Of a DNA stretch of 64,000 bases, positions 23,964-34,986 are shown piece after piece. The translations under genes and the position numbers were made by a program. The stretch comes from Nematostella vectensis (Eukaryota > Cnidaria > Anthozoa > Actiniaria > Edwardsiidae). How positions within the stretch are numbered: position 1 is the first letter of the stretch; every line of letters starts with the position of its first letter. Below the pieces are notes generated by a model that was given only the letters and a program-made list of their open reading frames with translations, searched no databases and was not told the origin of the DNA. The stretch is from contig NC_064045.1 of NCBI RefSeq assembly GCF_932526225.1, forward strand, positions 4,784,498 through 4,848,497, read 5' to 3'.

Positions 23964-25080
23964 TTAAACACGAAACCGCGCTATAAAAGGGTAAGGACCG
24001 CCCACAATCGACACCTTTTGAATTCGAATCAGAGGTAAAGATGGCCGGTGGTAACGGAACTCGAAGCGGGAAAATAAATTTCTTCGATTTGCTTATATAT
24101 CGTACAATTCAGAGGCGAAAATAAAACATATTTAGAAACTTAAAGTAGACTTATACATCACATATGAAATCTAGAAGCACAAGAGGAGCTGATTCTCGCA
24201 AAAATCTGACCAAGATTTGTGTTGAATTCGAATTACGCGCCGATTTCTCCGGGTCATTCATGAATCGTCCTTGTCTCCGCCATGTTTACGAGCCCAAAAT
24301 ATCTTTACAGCCGCTACACAGTATAGAACATGCGTGCAACAGTCCCTCGGGATTCGGGTTGACCTATTGAAGAATTTCGGGACGTTATTCACTGATTTTC
24401 TGAAACAACTGACCTATACGGAATGCGCTACACGAGAGGCGAGTTGTCGAGTTACGATGCCTCTACTGACAATCTTTAGCAGTTAACAGCAAGAATAGCA
24501 ATGGAAACGAGAAATTAAGTCCTACAGTATAGCAATTTTGCTGAAGATATTAAAATTATTTCGCTTTTAAATCGTCTGTTTACAACTTAGAATCTGCAAC
24601 GTGACTTGCGCAACGGTAGTATAATTATCAATCGCGGCTTGTACCGTGCGATTTGCTCATCCTTTTATTAAGTGGTTAGAAAAACTTTTTTTACAAAAGC
24701 TTTGTTATATTACAGGTTTACTTTCAAAGGAGGAATTCTGCAGGGGTAGCTTATAGGCTAAAATGTAGATATTTTAGCTGCCAGTGTGAGATTGCGAGAC
24801 TGAGATCGCGTAACAGCGCGTGTAATTGTAATTCAACATATACAGGTTTTCATTGTCATTCTGCGGTATGTGAAACACTTTTGAATATTCCTAGTAGAGT
24901 TTATGCTATGAATTGTTGTAATTTGAAATAATTCAAGCAGGGTAGGGAAAAAGTCTTCCTCTCTATTCGCATTGTTATTCATAGCGCTACCGGGAGCTGT
25001 TGTCAGTTCGGAGGGTGAATGACAACTGAAGGTGACAAACGCCTGGCACAGGCTCTTTTATAGCGCGGTTTCGTGTTTAA
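23964..25080. mobile_element. TTAA-flanked non-autonomous element, 1.1 kb
   Basis: Both ends show TTAA followed, in inverted orientation, by ACACGAAACCGCGCTATAAA. TTAA target duplication is the hallmark of piggyBac-type transposons, though the ends are not the usual CCC type. No transposase frame is present. Confidence 0.65.
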
Positions 25081-25086
25081 AGCCGC

Positions 25087-25320
25087 ATTGTCACCAGTTT
25101 ACTTCCGGAGGTCCGACGGAAACCTCAACCGTTAAAAGACAAAACAATCTATTAGAATCCGAGATATTTAACAGGCCATCCGCTCTAAATTATTAATCAC
25201 ATCCTCAAAGAAACTTCCAATTGACACACTGGTTTCAATATTTTGAAATATTTTTCGCGTTTTCCGTTAAAAATCATCGGATATTGTTAGGTAATCCACC
25301 GGAAGTAAACTGGTGACAAT
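25087..25320. mobile_element. MITE with 22-bp inverted ends
   Basis: Left ATTGTCACCAGTTTACTTCC and right GGAAGTAAACTGGTGACAAT are perfect inverted copies. The right end is followed by a second partial copy, AACTGGTGACAAT. It starts only six bases after the TTAA element. Confidence 0.7.
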
Positions 25321-25399
25321 AACTGGTGACAATAACAGTTTTTTTGTCCGCTAGACATGCATTCCAAACATCAGCTGTAACTTTTAGCGTAGTTTACCG

Positions 25400-25440
25400 C
25401 TACTCTGTGATTGGTTCATTTCGATCCGCGACTAAGTCAA
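25400..25440 (-). promoter_or_regulatory. Conserved CCAAT-containing block upstream of K2P-A
   Basis: CTGTGATTGGTTCATTTCGA followed by TCC-CGACTAAGT matches the block at 34068-34101 upstream of K2P-B. On the gene strand it carries CCAAT. In K2P-A it lies about 3.1 kb from the start codon, in K2P-B only about 0.54 kb, because elements have inserted in the A copy. Confidence 0.5.
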
Positions 25441-25510
25441 GCGAAGGCAAGTTACACTGTGGATAAGCTAGTGTGTGGATGAGTTTCTACCTTTCTCAGT
25501 GGACATTTAT

Positions 25511-25698
25511 AGCCAAATTCGTTGTTGCGCGACCTCCCAGGATCGGGAATTGCTTACTTCGTTTGGGAATAGCGCATAGTCAATCAAACCAAACAATCAA
25601 AACCAGGCAAACCGCCCTCAAAGCTTGTGTCTGACTACGCGCTCTACCCAAACGAGACAAGGATTTTGCGCCGAGGTCGCGCAACAACGAATTTGGCT
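25511..25698. mobile_element. MITE with 26-bp perfect inverted ends
   Basis: AGCCAAATTCGTTGTTGCGC at the left end (26 bases in all) is perfectly inverted at 25673-25698. Weaker pairing continues outward to CA(C/T)TTA(C/T). Length 188 bp, non-coding. Confidence 0.75.
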
Positions 25699-25731
25699 GT
25701 AAGTGACCTTTTTTTTAGGGGAGGTCTGAGC

Positions 25732-25941
25732 TAAGGGCGCATTTTTTTTTTACTCGTGATTCCAGAATGAGAATGATTAGAATAGAAAAAGCGCGTGTTC
25801 GTTTATCCCACGTTCCTATTCCGGAATGGAATGAAGGCCATCCCCATTGTGCTACCTGTAGTAGCATGACCCGAATGCTTTCTAAACATTCTCTATAATC
25901 TATTCCCATTCCAGAATGACAGTAAAATTAACGCGCCCTAA
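25732..25941. mobile_element. MITE with TAAGGGCGC ends
   Basis: Left end TAAGGGCGCATT and right end GCGCCCTAA are inverted, and further in GATTCCAGAATGAGAATGA pairs with CATTCCAGAATGACAG-type sequence reversed. About 210 bp, non-coding. Confidence 0.55.
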
Positions 25942-26096
25942 GTTCTTGTATAACGAGATAAACATTTGACCATAGGCAAAAGTAGTTTGTTTATCATTTT
26001 TTGGTGCAATACTGCTTGTAAACGGGAATCAGTGTCTCCTGTTTTTTTATGCGTGGACAGAAAGTATCAGAACTTTTAAATATGGATATGAATGCC

Positions 26097-26166
26097 AATA
26101 TATATAACCTCTGATTGCGTGCGCCGTACGGGAATATATATAACCTCTGATTGCGTGCGCCGTACG
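26097..26166. repeat. 36-bp direct repeat, two copies
   Basis: TATATAACCTCTGATTGCGT with GCGCCGTACG following occurs at 26101 and again at 26137. Confidence 0.85.
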
Positions 26167-26230
26167 AGAACTGATGAACCCGAGAAACTCATGCTCAAGG
26201 GCAATGTAACAATTGAAGAATTCGAGGCTC

Positions 26231-26850
26231 CATAAGGTTATACGTACGGCTCATCCAAACGAAGACAATACTATATTTATACATCTATTTTAATTAAGGT
26301 TTCACCCGCAAATCAATGTATTGTAACTCGAAATGGTTCATGGGTAACGTATAAATGGCTGAATCCTAGTCTCTGAACGCTATGTGATCGTCTAGGGGTC
26401 GATAAACAAGAATGTTAAAGCTTTATAAACGTGTGTTTGTTTTTATTTACGCTTAAAATACCATTTATTAGATACCCATGAAGCACTGCGGGCTACGACA
26501 CATAGATTCTCCGAGTGCAACCTTATTTGAAATAGGTGTACATAAGGTTATACGTACGGCTCATCCAAACGAAGACAATACTATATTTATACATCTATTT
26601 TAATTAAGGTTTCACCCGCAAATCAATGTATTGTAACTCGAAATGGTTCATGGGTAACGTATAAATGGCTGAATCCTAGTCTCTGAACGCTATGTGATCG
26701 TCTAGGGGTCAATAAACAAGAATGTTAAAGCTTTATAAACGTGTGTTTGTTTTTATTTACGCTTAAAATACCATTTATTAGATACCCATGAAGCACTGCG
26801 GGCTACGACACATAGATTCTCCGAGTGCAACCTTATTTGAAATAGGTGTA
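26231..26850. repeat. 310-bp tandem duplication, almost identical
   Basis: The unit starting CATAAGGTTATACGTACGGC occurs at 26231 and 26541. I see one difference (g/a near 26401 versus 26711), so the duplication is very recent or an assembly artefact. No coding content. Confidence 0.92.
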
Positions 26851-26918
26851 TACAGTGTTTTGAGAGTTTCTTAACGCAAAATGTAGTTCTTTTTCTTTCT
26901 GAGCGGACAGTGTGGGAT

Positions 26919-27324
26919 TAGTTATCTGTCCTCCTGGTGCCGTGTGGCACATAGGGCCTTCACAGTGCTTTTCCACTTTTCCCTGTCTGCTGCTTTTGAC
27001 CGCACCTCGTCCCAGTTCCTCCACCCCGCCTCGCCTCTCTCCCTTTCCACAGTCCTTCGCCATGTTGTTTTGGGTCTTCCCTGTTTCCTTCTGCCTTCTG
27101 GTGTCCAAGTTAATGCTACGCTGCAGTCATTTTCTCTTCCTTGTCTCAACACGTGTCCGATCATTTTCCATCGCCGTCTCTTCACTTCACTGCTCAATTG
27201 ATGTACTCCAGTTCTACTCTGTACCTCTTCATTCGTTACATGGTCTTCCCAACTAATTTTCAATATCCTTCTCAAACACTTCTGTTGGAATACATCTAGC
27301 AATTTATCATCTTTTTTGTTCATT
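26919..27324 (-). mobile_element. 5'-truncated LINE copy with 11-bp target duplication
   Basis: The minus frame 27323-26922 encodes 133 residues typical of the C-terminal end of RTE/LINE-type reverse transcriptase proteins: CLRRILKISW, RRRWKMIGHVLR, GRPKTTWRRTVE, ADREKW and ALCATRH. The catalytic core is missing, so the copy is dead on arrival. The 11 bases CAGTGTGGGAT flank it at 26908-26918 and 27325-27335. The element ends directly after the stop codon. The open frame suggests a recent insertion. Confidence 0.85.
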
Positions 27325-27335
27325 CAGTGTGGGAT

Positions 27336-27691
27336 ACATATCAAGAAAATTGAGCCCGTTTTTGGCAAACGCGGTCACTTCCATAATGTTTAAGGTGAGC
27401 GTACCCCAGGGGCTTCGTAAACTTTATGACTTTTAACCAGAAGAGAAAAACAGTTACTGTGACCATCTTTAGTTAGTTGAGAAGGTCCCTGGAAAGAAAC
27501 TAAGTTTTCTCGGTACCAGACCCCCAAAACGACAACGTTTTCTTCATATGTACGGACCACTTATTAAACAATGAGCGCCTTAGCTTAGTTGCTGTAAAAA
27601 AAGGCCAATCGGCAAAGGAGATATAGGGTGTTTATATAGGGTGTGTTCAAGATAATTTCTATGTCCCACATGAGAAGGGTTGTGCTAAAGT
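27336..27691. other. 3' flank of K2P-B
   Basis: No gene. The 50 bases next to the K2P-B stop (GGGTGTGTTCAAGATAATTT and onward) match the flank of K2P-A at 20405-20457, so the duplication extends past the coding exon. Confidence 0.55.
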
Positions 27692-30600
27692 CTACAATCT
27701 AGAGTCTATCGAGACAGCGTCATCTGTCTGAGAAGCCACGTGTTTCCCTCGTTCCCAATACCCACTCAACTCGTCTTGCGACGCCTCGAAATCCTTCTTG
27801 TCCCGCGGGACCGTCCCGCGTTGGCAGCAACAAAACCCGCGACACTGAAGAGAACGCAGATCTGACTTTTCGCCATACGTGGCCACGGCATCCAGTAAAG
27901 CCGACATGAAACATAACCCGAGTAACAGATTCAAGGTTTCAGTCGAAGTAGCAGGAATAAGATCCCCGAAACCGACCGTTGTCAAGGTTATAAACCAAGC
28001 GTACACTGATTGGAGGAAAGTCCAATTTTGGGTAGTGCATGATAAAATAGAGGCAATAAAGAGGTAAAGAATAGCGACGGTTATGTCGCCCAAGCAGACC
28101 TTTCCTTCAAGACCTTTCACTTCCGTTCGCTTGAGGCATCTCGTCTCGATCAGTATGATGAGTTTCTTGATGTAGTGGTTATAGTGGTTGCCCATGGCTT
28201 TTAGCGTTAACAGAGTCAAAGGGATTCCAACTAACGCGTAGAAGATGGTGAAGAGTTGACCACCTGGAGTCTTTGGCGTCAAGCTCCCATAACCTGGGGA
28301 AAATGGTTGATCAATAGCGTCGTTGGGGTGCATCAAGGGCTGTGATATAGGTACTATGAGGGAGCCCATCACTAGGAGCGTTCAACTGTGATATAGGTAC
28401 TATGAGTGAGCCTATCACTAGAAGCGCACAACTGTGATATAGGTACTATGAGTGAGTCCATCACTAGAAGCGCACAACTGTGATATAGGTACTATGAGTG
28501 AGCCCATCACTAGGAGCGTACAACTGTGATATAGGTACTATGAGTGTACCCATCACTAGGAGCGTACAACTGTGATATAGGTACTATGAGTGAGCCCATC
28601 ACTAGGAGCGTACAACTGTGATATGGGTACTATGAGTGAACCCATCACTAGGAGCGTACAGCTGTGATATAGGTACTATGAGTGAGCCCATCACTAGGAG
28701 CGTACAACTGTGATATGGGTACTATGAGTGAACCCATCACTAGGAGCGTACAGCTGTGATATAGGTACTATGAGTGAGCCCATCACTAGGAGTGTACAAC
28801 TGTGATATAGGTACTATGAGTGAGCCCATCACTAGGAGCGTACAACTGTGATATTGGTACTATGAGTGAGCCCATCACTAGGAGCGTACAACTGTGATAT
28901 AGGTAGTATGAGTGAGGCCATCACTAGGAGTGTACAACTGTGATATAGGTACTATGAGTGAGCCCATCACTAGGAGCGTACAACTGTTATATAGGTACTA
29001 TGAGTGAGCCCATCACTAGGAGCGTACAACTGTGATATAGGTACTATGAGTGAGCCCATCACTAGGGGCGTACAACTGTGATATAGGTACTATGAGTGAG
29101 CCAGTCACTAGGAGTGTACAACTGTGATATAGGTACTATGAGTGAGGCCATCACTAGAAACGTACAACTGTTATATAGGTACTATGAGTGAGCCCATCAC
29201 TAGGAGCGTACAACTGTGATATAGGTACTATGAGTGAGCCCATCACTAGGAGCGTACAACTGTGATATAGGTACCATGAGTGAGCCCATCACTAGGAGCG
29301 TACAACTGTGATATAGGTACTATGAGTGAGGCCATCACTAGGAGCGTACAACTGTGATATAGGTACTATGAGTGAGCCCATCACTAGGAGCGTACAACTG
29401 TGATATAGGTACTATGAGTGAGCCCATCACTAGGAGCGTACAACTGTGATATAGGTACTATGAGTGAGCCTATCACTAGGAGCGTACAACTGTGATATAG
29501 GTACTACGAGTGAGCCCATAACAAGGAGCGTACAACTGTGATATAGGTACTATGAGTGAGCCTATCACTAGGAGCGTACAACTGTGATATAGGTACTATG
29601 AGTGAGCCCATCACTAGGAGCGTACAACTGTGATATAGATATTATGAGTGAGCCTATCACTAGGAGCGTACAACTGTGATATAGGTATTATGAGTGAGCC
29701 TATCACTAGGAGCGTACAACTGTGATATAGGTATTATGAGTGAGCCCATCACTAGGAGCGTACAACTGTGATATAGGTACTATGAGTGAGCCCATCACTA
29801 GGAGTATACAACTGTGATATAGGTACTATGAGTGAGCCCATCGCTAGGAGTGTACAACTGTGACATAGGTACTATGAGTTAGCCCATCACTAGGGGCGTA
29901 CAACTGTGATATAGGTACTATGAGTGAGCCCATCACTAGGAGCGTACAACTGTGATATAGGTACTATGAATGAGCCCATCTCTAGGAGCGTACAACTGTG
30001 ATATAGGTACTATGAGTGAGCCCATCACTAGGAGCGTACAACTGTGATATAGGTACTATGAGTGAGGCCATCACTAGGAGCGTACAACTGTGATATAGGT
30101 ACTATGAGTGAGCCCATCACTAGGAGCGTACAACTGTGATATAGGTACTATGAGTGAGCCCATCACTAGGAGCGTACAACTGTGATATAGGTACTATGAG
30201 TGAGCCTATCACTAGGAGCGTACAACTGTGATATAGGTACTACGAGTGAGCCCATAACAAGGAGCGTACAACTGTGATATAGGTACTATGAGTGAGCCTA
30301 TCACTAGGAGCGTACAACTGTGATATAGGTACTATGAGTGAGCCCATCACTAGGAGCGTACAACTGTGATATAGATATTATGAGTGAGCCTATCACTAGG
30401 AGCGTACAACTGTGATATAGGTATTATGAGTGAGCCTATCACTAGGAGCGTACAACTGTGATATAGGTATTATGAGTGAGCCCATCACTAGGAGCGTACA
30501 ACTGTGATATAGGTACTATGAGTGAGCCCATCACTAGGAGTATACAACTGTGATATAGGTACTATGAGTGAGCCCATCGCTAGGAGTGTACAACTGTGAC

Positions 30601-33536
30601 ATAGGTACTATGAGTTAGCCCATCACTAGGGGCGTACAACTGTGATATAGGTACTATGAGTGAGCCCATCACTAGGAGCGTACAACTGTGATATAGGTAC
30701 TATGAATGAGCCCATCTCTAGGAGCGTACAACTGTGATATAGGTACTATGAGTGAGCCCATCACTAGGAGCGTACAACTGTGATATAGATACTATGAGTG
30801 AGCCCATCACTAGGAGCGTACAACTGTGATATAGGTACTATGAATGAGCCCATCTCTAGGAGCGTACAACTGTGATATAGGTACTATGAGTGAGCCCATC
30901 ACTAGGAGCGTACAACTGTGATATAGATACTATGAGTGAGCCCATCACTAGGAGTGTACAACTGTGATATAGTTACTATGAGTGAGCCCATCACTAGGAG
31001 CGTACAACTGTGATATAGGTACTATGAGTGAGCCCATCACTAGGAGCGTACAACTGTGATATAGGTACTATGAGTGAACCCATCACTAGGAGCGTACAAC
31101 TGTGATATAGGTACTATGAGTTAGCCCATCACTAGGAGCGTACAACTGTGATATAGGTACTATGAGTGAGGCCATCACTAGGAGCGTACAACTGTTATAT
31201 AGGTACTATGAGTGAGCCCATAACTAGGAGCATACAACTATGATATAGGTACTGTGAGTGAGCCTATCACTAGGAGCGTACAACTGTGATATAGTTACTA
31301 TGAGTGAGCCTATCACTAGGAGTGTACAACTGTGATATAGGTACTATGAGTGAGCCCATCACTAGGGGCGTACAACTGTGATATAGGTACTATGAGTGAG
31401 CCCATCACTAGGGGCGTACAACTGTGATATAGGTACTATGAGTGAGCCCATCACTAGGAGCGTACAACTGTGATATAGATACTATGAGTGAGCCCATCAC
31501 TAGGAGTGTACAACTGTGATATAGTTACTATGAGTGAGCCTATCACTAGGAGCGTGCAACTGTGATATAGGTACTATGAATGAGCCCATCACTAGGAGCG
31601 TACAACTGTGATATAGGTACTATGAGTGAACCCATTACTAGGAACGTACAACTGTGATATAGGTACTACGATTAAGCCCATCACTAGGAGCGTACAACTG
31701 TGATATAGGTACTAAAAATTAGCCCATCACTAGGAACGTACATTTGTTGTATAAGTACATCATATGAGTTAGCCTTTTCACAGTATTTGTCTGTCTTAAA
31801 AAAATGACGGGGAGCCAGTAAAATTGAGTTACGATTCCTCTGAATAAATTACCTGTCTCACACATGGCGCATATAAAGGCAAAGTAAAAAAATTCAATTG
31901 AAACAGATTGGAATAGCAAGTTTTAATTTATCGAAAAATATTGACCTGATAGGTATGCTCATCATATTTTTTTGAGTCAAAGTCGGGCTTCAGGTATTTT
32001 TAGGGGGCATCTGAGAGCAAATAGTATTTTTTTTTATTAGAAATGGGGCTCACAAAAAGAGGCATTTAAGACTTTGTTATACAATCCGTAAAATACTTTT
32101 AGGTGACATGTTTGCTCCGAGGGTGTTTTTTAGAGTAGCAATTTTTGGTATTCAGGTGTTTTTAGGTGTATTTTTCGAATCTCCCGTCGAGCATCCCTTT
32201 TACCCTGAAGAAGCTACGGGGTAAAAAGACTCTTTCAAGACAATGATCCACTTAATGTGCGCTCCTAGATATTAGCTTTCTGGGTGCAATGAGCATTAGC
32301 AGGTGTTTGTAGTGCTGCAGTATGCTATTACCGTATTTACTCGAATAAGGGTCCCGGCGCTTATTAAATTTTTCGACTCTCAGACGGGGCGTTTATTTAA
32401 AAGGACGAGCTTCGCACAATTATCAGTTTTATGACAGTTTCTCTGTCTCTATTCAAGCTTGGAGTAGGTTTGTTTAATAAACTTTCTTCAATGAAAAATT
32501 TCCCTCCTTCTTGTCCAGAGTCTATTTGCTCCAGCGCGAAAGAATTTATTTTGAATATGAACAGCAACAGATTATGATATTTACTAGGGAAAGGGGGGAG
32601 GGGGGGCGCTTATTCGGGGTAGGCGCTTATTCGAGTAAATACGGTGTCTTCAGAATAAAAATTGGCACTCAAAACCTGAAACTTTTGGTGAAATTGGGGC
32701 ACTGGGAGAACGTGCCCCCCCCCCCCCCCCAATATTTTCAAAAATTATAAGGAAATGACCAGGGCGTGGCTGTGCCCCCTCCAATATTTTCTTAATTTTT
32801 CTGTATTGCCCCACTCCCCCAATATTTCAAGGCCTGCTACGGCCCTGATATTGTTGGTTGTCAGAATATTGCCATCGTAATCAGCACCATAATGTTGCTG
32901 CCTAGGCTCAAATTTTATGAAATTCTTCATCCGCTCCTTGAAGCCGCTTTATACGAAATGAGATAACCCTTTTTCCGAACAGTATATCGTATTCGTTGGG
33001 TGTTTTTTTCCTTTTTTTGTTTTTTCTTCTTCTTTTATACACATAGAGATAAGACAACATAAACACTTAATACTTTTGAGATTAAATATGTAAACGTGTA
33101 CAGTGTTTTAAAAGAAATTGTTGGGACAGGATATGTGACATATCCATATTGTGACATGGTTTAAATTTTATTTAAAGGAGAGGATTTTTATTAAGAATAT
33201 ATTATTTGTAGTACTGTATGTACTTATTTTCACAAACTTACCAATAGTAGTCAGTAAATGTGTAGCAAATGCAACTCCTTGAAATATGCTCCAATTGTTG
33301 GCTTGTGTTGCTGACATTGCACTAGATATGTTAGATAACATAGCGAGAAAGTCTTCCTCTTTCATCTTGAATTGCTGGGTTGCGTTTATTTGAAGAAAAC
33401 GCAGAATTTCTTTTGCATCGGTAGTTTTCCCGCCATTTTTGTGGCTCTCGAGAGCCATGAATATCGCTGCACCAATCCACAGATAACAAAGAAAAAGAGC
33501 TATTCTTATCAGGAAAACCTTGGTTTCCTGTCTCAT
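27692..33536 (-). CDS. K2P-B, two-pore-domain potassium channel, 298 aa
   Basis: Exons 33536-33242 and 28293-27692 give 299 codons with stop; the intron of 4.95 kb is again inside the first Gly codon of GYG. Domain order is as in K2P-A: M1 (YLWIGAAIFMALES), extracellular loop with NAT and NIS sites, filter TTIGYGS, M2, KVCLGD loop, M3, filter TTVGFGDL, M4 and a tail ending SIDSRL (PDZ class I type). The Asn after GYG in K2P-A and -C is Ser here. The intron holds a 46-bp minisatellite of 3.4 kb and an inverted-repeat element. Exon 2 is far closer to K2P-A than exon 1 is. The 5' end shows TAG-CA-ATG as in the sister genes. Confidence 0.92.
28342..31760. repeat. 46-bp minisatellite, about 74 copies, with 736-bp higher-order unit
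   Basis: The unit contains GTGATATAGGTACTATGAGT, then GAGCCCATCACTAGGAGCGT and ACAACT. Each unit holds the inverted pair AGTGA/TCACT around GCCCA. A 16-unit block (736 bp) is repeated: rare variants such as GGTACTACGAG (29501 and 30237), AGATATTATGAG and CCCATCTCTAGG recur exactly 736 bases apart. The array lies wholly in the K2P-B intron. Confidence 0.97.
32330..32645. mobile_element. MITE with 20-bp perfect inverted ends
   Basis: ACCGTATTTACTCGAATAAG at the left is perfectly inverted at the right end, with GGCGCTTATT-type repeats inside. About 316 bp. It lies in the K2P-B intron. Confidence 0.8.
32717..32790. repeat. Second copy of the poly-C dispersed repeat
   Basis: A poly-C run followed by AATATTTTCAAAAATTATAA and GGAAATGACCAGGGCGTGGC matches 14822-14915. 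Confidence 0.6.
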
Positions 33537-33599
33537 TGCTAGATCGAAAAGTCCTGAGTTATATTTGACAAGTCCTAGCTACTTTAAAAGCCTACTACT

Positions 33600-34986
33600 A
33601 CTACTTACACAATGAATTATTCAAACTATTTAATTAGCAGAATTAAAAAAAACAGACTACCAGGAGCTTTACTCTATACTATTAATACAGTCTGTCCTTA
33701 AATACATTGATAAAATTCACACAAAAAAACCCTTAGGCATTTTTTGCTAAATGACTGTAGTACTCCTTCTCATTTTGTCAGTGTTCCATACTAAATGTTA
33801 TCCCCCTTACAACTGCGCGAAACAAACGATTCTGTTGGTTTTGGAAAAAAAAAACACGCATTGGCAATTTAACTACAAACAAACGTAGAGAGTCGTATAA
33901 ATGCATTATATATCATAAGTACTATACACATTGAGATTTATTGACTTTTTAAACTATATTGCACTTTCTTTTCACCTTGAAAAGACCTTGACGAGATAAC
34001 AGTTTCCGCTAGACATACACATTCTACACATTTGCCATACATTCAGCGTGCACCAAGCTACACTGTACTGTGATTGGTTGATTTCGATCCTCGACTAAGT
34101 AAAGCTCGAGGACATTTTCAACTGTAAGTATGCAGTGAATATCACTCTAAAACCGCCCTAAGAAAAGCTATATTTTAACTCTTAACTTTTGACAAGGAAC
34201 ATGTACTTTCGAAGAACTTTGGCCACTTGCTACTTTGGCCAATGTTATGCTCCTAAATTTAGGAGCGTCGTAAAATTGCTTTTCCCGTTTTGCAGATTGA
34301 CCTCTCATAAATCATACCTTAGAATTCATAAGAATTTGATCATTAAATATTAACGCCTTCTTGTGCTTGTCCATTAATAATTGATTAAGATCGTTGTTCA
34401 ATTTGGGTATTTTCGCTGGAATGACTATAGGTAAAAGGAAATGTCAAAATGGGAAATGGACTTTATGACATTTCCTTTTTCTTGTGGTCAGTCGAGCAAG
34501 AATTCGCCAGCAATGCTAGCCGGTGCTGGCGCAGTTTGCACGGGGCTTAATGAAGACAGGCGCGTAAAACGAATTGCAGATGGCGGGTGCCAAATCATTG
34601 ATATTATATGCAAAACGATAATAATTAACATTCCTTTAATAAAATATGACCCGATTTTAGGCGGTAGAAAAGGGGGGGAGCACCCCGTAGCTTATCCACT
34701 GGTAGAATTAAATTGAACTTCTGTGCTTATGTGCTCTCGTGTAATCTGCAAATCTACAAATACCTCACACCCCTGGTGGCTTCCTTGACAGTAAAGTAAA
34801 GCAATCAAACTCAATAAAGATGCGAAAACGCACAATTTTTTCTGACATTCCATGAAATTCATTAGCCAACCAAGCGACAAACCAAAGAAATACTTGATTG
34901 CACATCGCACATCAGCATGGTTCTCGGTAACTAGGAAAACCTACTGTCTGAGAGGCGGGTATGTACAGTTAACTGTTAAAACTCTA
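33600..34986. other. Spacer between K2P-B and K2P-C
   Basis: No gene seen. It includes the CCAAT block at 34068-34101 and probably the K2P-B promoter and 5' untranslated exon. Confidence 0.4.
34068..34101 (-). promoter_or_regulatory. Conserved CCAAT-containing block upstream of K2P-B
   Basis: CTGTGATTGGTTGATTTCGA, then TCC-CGACTAAGT, matches 25405-25438 upstream of K2P-A. It lies about 540 bases before the K2P-B start codon. Confidence 0.5.

Noticed and set aside
28342-31760. CRISPR-like array of regularly spaced repeats
   Set aside because: Units are contiguous with no unique spacers, in an animal-type intron; it is a minisatellite.
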